Positions 1 through 6,816 of a stretch of DNA of 11,751 nt are shown here, in pieces. The notes beneath the pieces are model-generated. The model worked only from the letters and a program-made list of their open reading frames with translations, had not been told where the DNA came from and made no database searches. Each line of letters begins with the position of its first letter. Position 1 is the first letter of the stretch. The position numbers were made by a program, and so were the translations under genes. This stretch comes from an uncultured Clostridia bacterium. Lineage in GTDB: Bacteria; Bacillota; Clostridia; Oscillospirales; Acutalibacteraceae. The stretch spans positions 1 through 11,751 of the forward strand of contig CAMHPW010000020.1 of the NCBI GenBank assembly GCA_946187095.1. Direction: 5' to 3'.

Positions 1-70
1 CTTCTTCAGAATGCTCTTCTTCAGAATGCTCTTCTTCAGAATGCTCTTCTTCAGAATGCTCTTCTTCAGA
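1..70 (-). repeat. 15-bp tandem repeat in the prkC 3' region
   Basis: Four perfect copies of cttcttcagaatgct (1-60), plus 10 matching bases (61-70), continuing left beyond the window. Read on the coding strand each unit encodes Glu-Glu-Glu-His-Ser in the kinase frame. The unit is a multiple of three, so copy-number change alters tail length without a frameshift. It immediately follows a Pro/Glu-rich linker (PPEPSEEES, residues 731-739). Confidence 0.97.
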
Positions 71-2284
71 TTCTTCTTCGGACGGTTCCGGAGGCATCTG
101 ATAATAGCTGTCAAGCTGACCTTTCGCTTCACTGAGCAGTGAATCTATCTCATATTCGCTTGTGGCATTTCTGATCTCGCTTCTGAATTCATCTATGATA
201 CCGTACATTTCATTCCGGTCGCTCTCATAGTAGAGTGACATATCGCTGATATACGTTTCAAGTTCATAGACGGCATTTGTCTTCTGCTTTTCAAGCGGAT
301 CGGAACCCTGCTTTACTCTGTAATCCGTATTGATATAATCCCTTGTGACAGTCTGATTCTTGAAATTGAAGGTAAATGCCTCATATCTTACGTCATCGAT
401 CATGACAACGACTGTTTTCTGATGATTCTTTGCCCCTTCAGGCTCAAGATAGATGCTCTTTTTGAAGCCGTAGGCAGGTTTGCCGGAAACTTCCTCCGCT
501 TTGACGGCATCTACATAGATCGTCACTTTGATCTCCGCATATTCATCCTGCGGCAGATCGATAAACTGTTCCATGCCTCTGATGATCTTGCTGCCGTCAC
601 TGACCTGAATGGTGATCAGAGTGCCCTTTGTGATTTTATTGCCTGCAAGGGGATCGGTCAGGATGACCTGACCTGCCGTAACGGCACTTGCCACCATGGA
701 TTTCTGCGTGGTAAATCCTGCACTTTCCAGCTCGGCTTTGGCATTTTCATAGCTTTTTCCGACTACATTCGGAACGGTGACCTTTTCGGGAGCCTTACCC
801 TCACTGACGATCAGGGTGATCACTGTGCCAATTTCCTGTTCCGTTCCCTCCTGCGGCGAACACTGTATGACATAGCCCTTGCTGACATCATTGCTGTTCA
901 CACGCTTGATCTCATAGGTGAAATACTTGTCGGAAAGCTTGTCGATGGCTTCCTGTTCCAGATAATTCCTTACTTTCGGCACTTCGGCTTTGGTACTTCT
1001 GCTGTTGATGGTCAGCTTGATAACGGCATTTTCCTTTACCTGCTTGGAATCAGGTTCGGGACTCTGTGAAAGCACGATATTGACAGGCTTGCTGTCATCA
1101 TACTTTGCCGTGATATCATAGTTGAATTTATATTCTTTATTCTGCACGATCTCATCATAGAGCTGTCCGACAAAATTGGGAACGTCCACACTTTTGACAT
1201 CCGTTGCCTTTGTCAGTGACTGCACAAGATTGATCACAAATACAATGAGCATGACCAATACAAGCAGCGTGATCGTCAGTGTGATGAAAATGACGGCTTT
1301 CTTGGAACGTACCGAAGATACCGTTTCATCTTCGGGGAGATAATCATCCAGTTCATAGACACTTTCCGCTGATGACAGCAGCTTGACCGAACCGATGGAT
1401 TCCACTTCCCTTGTGGGTGCCTGATCGACACTGTAGGTATAGCGGAATTTCACGGACGGATCACGCCTAAAGGTCTCGATGGCTTCGAGCATTTCGCCTG
1501 CCGTTGCAAAACGCTGTTTGGGTTCTTTTCTCATTGCCCTGAGAGTGATCTGTTCAATGCCTTCAGGAATTTTGTCATTGAGCTCCCTGAGCGGTTTCGG
1601 TTCGCTCTGCATCTGCATGATGGCAACAGACACGGCACTGTCCGCTTCAAACGGGAGCTGACCTGTCAGCATTTCATAGAGCATGACACCTACGGAATAG
1701 ATATCCGCTTTTCCGTCCGTCACACCGCCCCTTGCCTGTTCGGGAGCAATATAATGCACCGAACCGATCGTTTTGCCTGTCATGGTACGGGTATCGTTAT
1801 TGGAAAATCTTGCAATACCGAAATCAGTGACTTTGATCGTGCCGTCCTGTAAAAGCATGATATTCTGCGGCTTGATATCCCTGTGTACGATGCCCTTTTC
1901 ATGAGCGTGCTGAAGAGCCTGTAATATCTGCACAGTAAAATGCACTGCTTCCTTCCACGGAACGACTTTCTGCTGACCGATATACTCTTTGAGAGTGATA
2001 CCGTCAATATATTCCATCACGATATACTGTATCCTGTCACCGAAACTGACATCGTATACTTTCACGATATTCGGATGAGAAAGTACAGCGATCGCCTTTG
2101 ATTCATTCTTGAATCTTCTGATGAATTCCTCATTTCCCAGAAATTCATCCTTGAGTATCTTGATGGCAACTGTCTTGTCATCAATACTGTCATATGCTTT
2201 ATAGACCATTGCCATACCGCCCATACCGATGAGTTCCTTGATCTCATATCGGCTGTCGAGTCTTCTGCCTATGTATTTGTCCAT
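1..2284 (-). CDS. prkC: PASTA-domain Ser/Thr protein kinase PrkC (3' end outside window)
   Basis: Membrane-anchored eukaryotic-type kinase that senses peptidoglycan/muropeptides through extracellular PASTA repeats and phosphorylates cytoplasmic targets. Seen over 761 codons without a stop: kinase domain about 10-270 with Gly-rich loop GMGGMA (20-25), VAIK Lys42, HRDIKPQN with Asp136, DFG 154-156, a Thr-rich activation loop (T167, T169, T172) and APE at 180-182; one membrane segment about 331-354; three PASTA repeats about 363-429, 433-494 and 501-563; a beta-rich, Ig-like region about 570-648; a predicted helical module about 665-728; then a Glu-rich tail of EEEHS repeats. B. subtilis PrkC is about 648 aa, so this C-terminus is extended. 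The ATG at 2284 has AAGGAG seven bases upstream, directly after the phosphatase stop. The adjacent PP2C gene is the expected antagonist. Identity is very secure; the C-terminal domain calls are inference. Confidence 0.96.
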   Translation of the reverse strand, partial: MDKYIGRRLDSRYEIKELIGMGGMAMVYKAYDSIDDKTVAIKILKDEFLGNEEFIRRFKNESKAIAVLSHPNIVKVYDVSFGDRIQYIVMEYIDGITLKEYIGQQKVVPWKEAVHFTVQILQALQHAHEKGIVHRDIKPQNIMLLQDGTIKVTDFGIARFSNNDTRTMTGKTIGSVHYIAPEQARGGVTDGKADIYSVGVMLYEMLTGQLPFEADSAVSVAIMQMQSEPKPLRELNDKIPEGIEQITLRAMRKEPKQRFATAGEMLEAIETFRRDPSVKFRYTYSVDQAPTREVESIGSVKLLSSAESVYELDDYLPEDETVSSVRSKKAVIFITLTITLLVLVMLIVFVINLVQSLTKATDVKSVDVPNFVGQLYDEIVQNKEYKFNYDITAKYDDSKPVNIVLSQSPEPDSKQVKENAVIKLTINSRSTKAEVPKVRNYLEQEAIDKLSDKYFTYEIKRVNSNDVSKGYVIQCSPQEGTEQEIGTVITLIVSEGKAPEKVTVPNVVGKSYENAKAELESAGFTTQKSMVASAVTAGQVILTDPLAGNKITKGTLITIQVSDGSKIIRGMEQFIDLPQDEYAEIKVTIYVDAVKAEEVSGKPAYGFKKSIYLEPEGAKNHQKTVVVMIDDVRYEAFTFNFKNQTVTRDYINTDYRVKQGSDPLEKQKTNAVYELETYISDMSLYYESDRNEMYGIIDEFRSEIRNATSEYEIDSLLSEAKGQLDSYYQMPPEPSEEESEEEHSEEEHSEEEHSEEEHSEE

Positions 2285-2297
2285 TGCAAAGCTCCTT

Positions 2298-3026
2298 TCA
2301 ACTTTCTATCACAGCAACGGTGATATTGTCACCGCCGCCCATTGATTTTGCCTGTTCTACGAGTCTTTCCACAAGTTCCATACCCTTGTTTTCATTGATA
2401 AAGTCTGCGATGTCATCCTCCGTCAGATAATTCGACAGACCGTCTGTGCATATCAGCAGAACACTTTCTTTCCCGAACGGCACTTTGTTGTAATCCGTTC
2501 TGAGATTGGTCCGTGTTCCCAAAGCCCTTGTGATAATATTCTTATTCGGGTGATCCCGTGCTTCTTCGGGAGTGATCCTGCCAAGGTCCACCAATTCCTG
2601 CACCATAGAATGGTCCTTTGTGATCTGCCTGACAGAGCCGTTTTCATAAAGATACGCCCTGCTGTCACCCGCATGGACGATATGGGCAAATCCGTCCCTC
2701 ATCAGAACGGTGACCACAGTGGTTCCCATGCCGCTGAGAGAATAGATATTCAATGACATATCATACACTCTCTGATTGGCGATCGCTATCGCCTCTTTGA
2801 TCAGTCCTTCCACATCATCATGATACTTTTTTATATTATACAACTCTTTCAACTGTTCTGCAATAGTTTCGACTGCAATTCTGCTTGCAGTTGAACCGCC
2901 GTTTGCACCGCCCATGCCGTCACAAACCACTGCCCATACAGAACCGTCAGGCAAACTGCCTGTTTTGCAGTAATCCTGATTGGAACTTCTCACGATCCCT
3001 CTGTCAGTTCTGGAATAAACTTCCAA
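2298..3026 (-). CDS. prpC: PP2C-family protein phosphatase (PrpC/Stp type)
   Basis: Metal-dependent Ser/Thr phosphatase that reverses PrkC phosphorylation of kinase and substrates; cytoplasmic, binding Mn/Mg. The 242-aa length is normal for the family. Visible motifs are TDRGIVRSSNQD (7-18), the metal-binding CDGMGG (35-40), HAGDSRAY (118-125), CTDGLSNYL (193-201) and GGGDN (230-234). The start is TTG at 3026, not ATG: no Met codon lies at the conserved N-terminus, and an AAGGAGG at 3041-3035 sits eight bases upstream inside the last codons of rlmN. The rlmN stop is only three bases before this TTG, so translation is probably coupled. The kinase gene follows after 13 bases, the usual partner arrangement. 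Confidence 0.95.
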   Translation of the reverse strand: MEVYSRTDRGIVRSSNQDYCKTGSLPDGSVWAVVCDGMGGANGGSTASRIAVETIAEQLKELYNIKKYHDDVEGLIKEAIAIANQRVYDMSLNIYSLSGMGTTVVTVLMRDGFAHIVHAGDSRAYLYENGSVRQITKDHSMVQELVDLGRITPEEARDHPNKNIITRALGTRTNLRTDYNKVPFGKESVLLICTDGLSNYLTEDDIADFINENKGMELVERLVEQAKSMGGGDNITVAVIES

Positions 3027-3029
3027 ACT

Positions 3030-4064
3030 CTATCCCTCCTTTTCCGAAACAGAACGTCTTAACTGTCCGCATGAGGCATTGATATCACTGCCGAGCGTTC
3101 TGCGGACGGTAGCGGTAATGCCTGATCTTTCAAGCACCGCTGTAAAATTCCTTATGCTTTCCTTTTTGCTTTTTTCATAGCCTGTACCCTTCACATTGTT
3201 GACGGGTATCAGATTGACATGACTCAGAATGCCCTTTAATCGTTTTGCCAATTCTTCGGCATTCGCCGTACTGTCATTCACTCCGTCTATCATTGCATAT
3301 TCAAATGATATTCTTCTGTTGGTCTGCTGAACGTAATATTTACACGCTTTCAGCAGTTCCTCTGTATTATATTTCCTGTTGACAGGCATGGTTTTACTTC
3401 GTATCTGGTCATTCGGTGCATGAAGCGATACCGAAAGCGTTAACTGCAGTTTCATATCAGCAAGCTCATATATTTTCGGGACGATCCCGCACGTTGAAAG
3501 CGATATATGCCTCATGCCGATATTCATGCCGTTTTCACTGCTGACCAGCTTTAAAAATCTTATCACATTGTCAAAATTATCCAGCGGTTCGCCCATGCCC
3601 ATTAAAACAATATTCGATATCCTGATATTGTTGTCACGCTGTTCCGCCTGCAATTGTGCTATCATCTCAGATGCCGTCAGATTTCTGGAAAAACCGCTTT
3701 TTCCCGTGGCACAGAATGTACAGCCCATTTTACAGCCAACTTGTGTCGAAATACAGCTTGTATAACCGTGATGATATTTCATCAGTACAGACTCCACCAT
3801 TTCACCGTCATTGAATGAAAACAGATATTTCTTTGTATCGTCATAAGCCGATGTCAATTTTTTTTCAATCGCCGCATTGTATATATCATAATTTTCCGCC
3901 AGCTTTTCACGGAGCTTTTTGGAAATATTCGTCATTTCATCAAATGAACTGACACCCTCCTGCAGCCATTTATATACCTGTCCTGCCCTGTAGGCAGGTT
4001 CACCCATCAATTTGAATTCCTCTTTGAGTTCTTCTTCGTACATGGATTTGATATCTTTGGGCAT
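3030..4064 (-). CDS. rlmN: Dual-specificity 23S rRNA/tRNA adenine-C2 methyltransferase RlmN
   Basis: Radical-SAM enzyme that methylates C2 of A2503 in 23S rRNA and A37 of some tRNAs. The 344-aa product has the iron-sulfur CxxxCxxC at Cys111/115/118, the SAM-binding GMGEP at 156-160, and both mechanistic cysteines: Cys104, seven residues before the cluster (like E. coli Cys118), and Cys332 in SCGQL (like Cys355). The second pair separates methylating RlmN/Cfr enzymes from unrelated radical-SAM proteins. RlmN rather than Cfr is inferred from the housekeeping context. The reading frame stays open to 4145, but the family N-terminus (KDIKSM...) begins at the ATG at 4064. That start lies four bases after the rsmB stop, so the longer version would overlap rsmB needlessly. 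Confidence 0.96.
   Translation of the reverse strand: MPKDIKSMYEEELKEEFKLMGEPAYRAGQVYKWLQEGVSSFDEMTNISKKLREKLAENYDIYNAAIEKKLTSAYDDTKKYLFSFNDGEMVESVLMKYHHGYTSCISTQVGCKMGCTFCATGKSGFSRNLTASEMIAQLQAEQRDNNIRISNIVLMGMGEPLDNFDNVIRFLKLVSSENGMNIGMRHISLSTCGIVPKIYELADMKLQLTLSVSLHAPNDQIRSKTMPVNRKYNTEELLKACKYYVQQTNRRISFEYAMIDGVNDSTANAEELAKRLKGILSHVNLIPVNNVKGTGYEKSKKESIRNFTAVLERSGITATVRRTLGSDINASCGQLRRSVSEKEG
3035..3041 (-). promoter_or_regulatory. Ribosome binding site fixing a TTG start
   Basis: AAGGAGG on the minus strand, eight bases before the TTG at 3026 and embedded in the final codons of rlmN (Glu-Lys-Glu-Gly, then TAG). It decides the phosphatase start and implies that ribosomes terminating on rlmN can reinitiate there. 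Confidence 0.8.
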
Positions 4065-4068
4065 ATCC

Positions 4069-5397
4069 TCACTTCTTTCTGAAAGCACTGATGAAAAATC
4101 CGTCCGTGCCGTTGATATGCGGAAACAGCGTGAGTTCATTTTCATTTTCTTCCACGCCCCTCCTGATACCCTCAGGCAGCTTCAGGGCATAGGCTTCAAA
4201 ATCTTCATGTTCTTCCAAAAATTTCCTTGCATTTTCGTTATTCTCCCATGTATTGAGAGTGCAGGTCGAATAGATTAAAATTCCGTCTGCTTTTACAAAT
4301 TTGGCACTGTTGCATAATATAGCATACTGCAAATCGGGAAGCGTATCAAGTCCCAGATCCTCTTTATATCGAAGTTCGGGCTTTCTTCTGATAATTCCCA
4401 GTCCCGAACACGGCACATCACATAAAATCCTGTCTGCCATCGGAAATTCCGTTTCGGCGGAATCGCCTGTCACGGTTTGTATAATATTGATACCAAGCCT
4501 TTGAGCACCTTTTTCAACCAGTCCTGCTCTTGCTTCATACAGATCGCATGAAATGATTTTTCCTTTGTTATTCATCATTTCCGCAAGCGTAAAGCTTTTT
4601 CCGCCGGGAGCGGAACATACATCAAGCACTGTCTGTCCTTCAGCAACTTCCAACATTTTGCAGCAAACTTGTGAAGCCGTATCCTGTATGTGAAACAAGC
4701 CTTGTTCATATTCCGACAGATTCTCTATTGCACCTGTATTCTCCAGTTCCAAACAATTATCGGTGCATTTGCTGTATTCCGCTTTCACTCCCGAACTTTC
4801 AAACGATTCTTTCAGGCTTTCAATATCTGTTTTCAGCGTATTCACCCTTGCATTCACGGGCGGTCTGCCCTCAAGAGATTCCAGAATTTCCCTTGCCATT
4901 TCATCGCCGTAGCTTTGCCGCCATAATCTTACAATCGTTTCGGGACATGAATAAGAGATTGAATAAAATTTCGTCTTGCTTTTTTTGGGATTCGGCAGTT
5001 TGATTTCATCGGTATCTGCCGCTGTTCTCAAAACGCCGTTGACAAATCCTGCCGCATTGGAAAATTTATTTTCATGGCATAATTTCACGCTTTCATTGAC
5101 TGCCGCCGAATCCGGCACGCTGTCCATGAAAAATATCTGATACAGTCCCATTCTCAGAATCACTGCAATTTCCATATCCAGCTCATTCAGCGGTATATCC
5201 GAATATGCCGATATATTGTAATCCAAAAGCAGACATCTCTCTATGACACCGTAAAATATATGCGATACAAAATTTTTATCTCTCTGGGAAAGAGTGCTTT
5301 TTGAAAGTATCGCATCAAGTGCGATATTGGAATAGGATTTATCCTTTTCCACACGCATCAAAGCCGAAAAAGCCGTTTGTCTTGATGTTTCCGTCAT
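4069..5397 (-). CDS. rsmB: 16S rRNA (cytosine-967-C5)-methyltransferase RsmB
   Basis: Methylates C967 (E. coli numbering) of 16S rRNA using SAM. The 442 aa split into an N-terminal NusB-like RNA-binding domain (about 5-135) and a C-terminal Rossmann methyltransferase. Visible are the SAM-binding motif VLDVCSAPGGK (257-267), motif IV DVPCSGLG with Cys330, and motif VI STCT with catalytic Cys379, so both m5C-enzyme cysteines are present. The ATG at 5397 is preceded by CAGGAGAG, about seven bases upstream and 15 bases after the fmt stop. Position between fmt and rlmN matches the conserved Firmicute order. Confidence 0.95.
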   Translation of the reverse strand: MTETSRQTAFSALMRVEKDKSYSNIALDAILSKSTLSQRDKNFVSHIFYGVIERCLLLDYNISAYSDIPLNELDMEIAVILRMGLYQIFFMDSVPDSAAVNESVKLCHENKFSNAAGFVNGVLRTAADTDEIKLPNPKKSKTKFYSISYSCPETIVRLWRQSYGDEMAREILESLEGRPPVNARVNTLKTDIESLKESFESSGVKAEYSKCTDNCLELENTGAIENLSEYEQGLFHIQDTASQVCCKMLEVAEGQTVLDVCSAPGGKSFTLAEMMNNKGKIISCDLYEARAGLVEKGAQRLGINIIQTVTGDSAETEFPMADRILCDVPCSGLGIIRRKPELRYKEDLGLDTLPDLQYAILCNSAKFVKADGILIYSTCTLNTWENNENARKFLEEHEDFEAYALKLPEGIRRGVEENENELTLFPHINGTDGFFISAFRKK

Positions 5398-5412
5398 ATT
5401 TACTCTCCTGTT

Positions 5413-6336
5413 TTATGAAAATTTCAAATCGCTGTCCGTATTCTTCAAGCCGTTGGCAAAATCCTTTGCCGACATTCTTTTTTTGCCTTCGGGCTGTATT
5501 TCAACTATCTCAACCGCACCTTCTCCGCAGGCTACGACAAACGGTGAAAGGGATAAAATTTTTCCTGCCTCTCCCCTGTCATTCCTGACAAGAGTTCTGT
5601 ATATCTTTACACGCTTTCCGTCAAGAAATGCCGTTCCCGTCAGTGCCCTGACAAGATTATGCACTTCTTTGGCAGACTTCGTAAAATCGACTTTCATCAT
5701 ATCCTTTGTCAGCATTCCGACATAAGAAGATTGGCTGTCGTTCTGCTGTTCACGCTTTAACAAGCCCTTTTCCGCATCATGCACGACTTTGACAAGCAAT
5801 TCCGCACCCATCTGCGAAAGTTTATCGTGCAGTTCGTCTATCGTTTCATTTTCGCCGATATCCGTTTCGCACTTCATCAGCATATCGCCTGTATCAAGTC
5901 CGACATCCATCAGCATAGCCGTTACGCCTGTTTTAGTCTTTCCGTCAAGAATGACCTGCTGGATCGGTGCAGCCCCTCTGTATTCGGGCAAAAGCGATGC
6001 ATGGATATTCACACAGCCATACCTTGGATAGTCCAATATTTCCTTCGGCAAAATCTTTCCGTATGCCACTACGACTATCATTTCGGGGGCAAGCTGCTTG
6101 ATTATCTCCATAGCCTCACCGTCTTTCAGCGTTTTCGGCTGATAAACGGCGATATGATTTTCCAGTGCACACACTTTCACAGGTGACGGTACCAACTGAT
6201 TGCCACGTCTGCCACGAGGTTTATCCGTCTGAGTGAAAACTCCGACTATCTCATTTCCGTCGGAAATCAGTGCTTTCAGACACGGTACGGAAAAATCAGG
6301 CGTTCCCATAAATACTATCTTCATTTTATCACTCAT
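5413..6336 (-). CDS. fmt: Methionyl-tRNA formyltransferase
   Basis: Transfers formyl from 10-formyl-THF to initiator Met-tRNA. The 307-aa product is normal length: GTPDF at 11-15, the basic tRNA-contacting loop KPRGRRG (39-45), the formyltransferase signature with Asn110, His112 and Asp148 in the pattern NIHASLLPEYRG...DVGLDTGDM, and a C-terminal OB-like domain from about 208. The start chosen at 6336 overlaps the def stop as ATGA (6336-6333), typical of translational coupling. A second Met four codons later (6324) is possible because no strong ribosome binding site distinguishes them. Pairing with def puts the enzymes that add and remove the formyl group side by side. Confidence 0.96.
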   Translation of the reverse strand: MSDKMKIVFMGTPDFSVPCLKALISDGNEIVGVFTQTDKPRGRRGNQLVPSPVKVCALENHIAVYQPKTLKDGEAMEIIKQLAPEMIVVVAYGKILPKEILDYPRYGCVNIHASLLPEYRGAAPIQQVILDGKTKTGVTAMLMDVGLDTGDMLMKCETDIGENETIDELHDKLSQMGAELLVKVVHDAEKGLLKREQQNDSQSSYVGMLTKDMMKVDFTKSAKEVHNLVRALTGTAFLDGKRVKIYRTLVRNDRGEAGKILSLSPFVVACGEGAVEIVEIQPEGKKRMSAKDFANGLKNTDSDLKFS

Positions 6337-6797
6337 TCCATTTCATCAGGTCTTAACATTCTGATAACGTGCTTTTTAAAGAGTATTCCGTCAAGATGGT
6401 CATTTTCATGGCATACGGCTTTTGCCAGAAATCCCTCTGTTTCAAGAGTGAACTGTTCCCCATGCCTGTCCTGTGCCGTGACCGTCACATACATCGGACG
6501 GCTCGTTATTCCAAATTCACCGGGGCATGACAGACAGCCTTCATTTGTTTCCTGATGACCGCTTGTTTTGAGTATCTGCGGATTCACAAATTCCAATCTG
6601 CCTTCGCCTATATCAATGACGAAAATTCTTCTTAAAATACCAACCTGTGGTGCGGCAAGCCCTACGCCACCGCCGTTATCCATTGTTTCATACATATCAT
6701 CTATGAGCTGTGCCAGCTTGTCATCAAACTTTTCGACAGGTCTGCATTTTTTCGTTAAAACGCTGTCGCCCTCTTTGACTATATTTCTTATCGCCAT
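6333..6797 (-). CDS. def: Peptide deformylase
   Basis: Metalloenzyme that removes the N-formyl group from nascent proteins at the ribosome exit. The 154-aa product carries all three family motifs: GGVGLAAPQ (43-51), EGCLS with metal ligand Cys88 (86-90), and HENDH with ligands His130 and His134 and catalytic Glu131. The frame is open to 6848, inside priA, but the family N-terminus (MAIRNIVKEGD) starts at the ATG at 6797, with AAGGAAG about eight bases upstream and 19 bases after the priA stop. The short length and motif spacing resemble the compact clostridial enzymes. Confidence 0.96.
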   Translation of the reverse strand: MAIRNIVKEGDSVLTKKCRPVEKFDDKLAQLIDDMYETMDNGGGVGLAAPQVGILRRIFVIDIGEGRLEFVNPQILKTSGHQETNEGCLSCPGEFGITSRPMYVTVTAQDRHGEQFTLETEGFLAKAVCHENDHLDGILFKKHVIRMLRPDEME

Positions 6798-6816
6798 TTT
6801 AACTCTTCCTTTCTCC

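Noticed and set aside
1..70. CRISPR-like array
   Set aside because: The 15-bp units are directly adjacent with no spacers and are in frame within prkC.
422..1069. 215-codon open frame on the plus strand
   Set aside because: Lies wholly antisense to the PASTA and Ig-like part of prkC, has no ribosome binding site before its ATG and no recognisable motif. It is a by-product of the codon use of the real gene.
3982..3998. Perfect 6-bp inverted repeat cctgcc-ctgta-ggcagg
   Set aside because: Within conserved rlmN codons (Ala-Tyr-Arg-Ala-Gly) with no T-tract; short enough to be chance.
4065..4145. N-terminal extension of rlmN to 4145
   Set aside because: Would overlap rsmB by 77 bases and adds residues absent from the family; the conserved N-terminus begins at the ATG at 4064.
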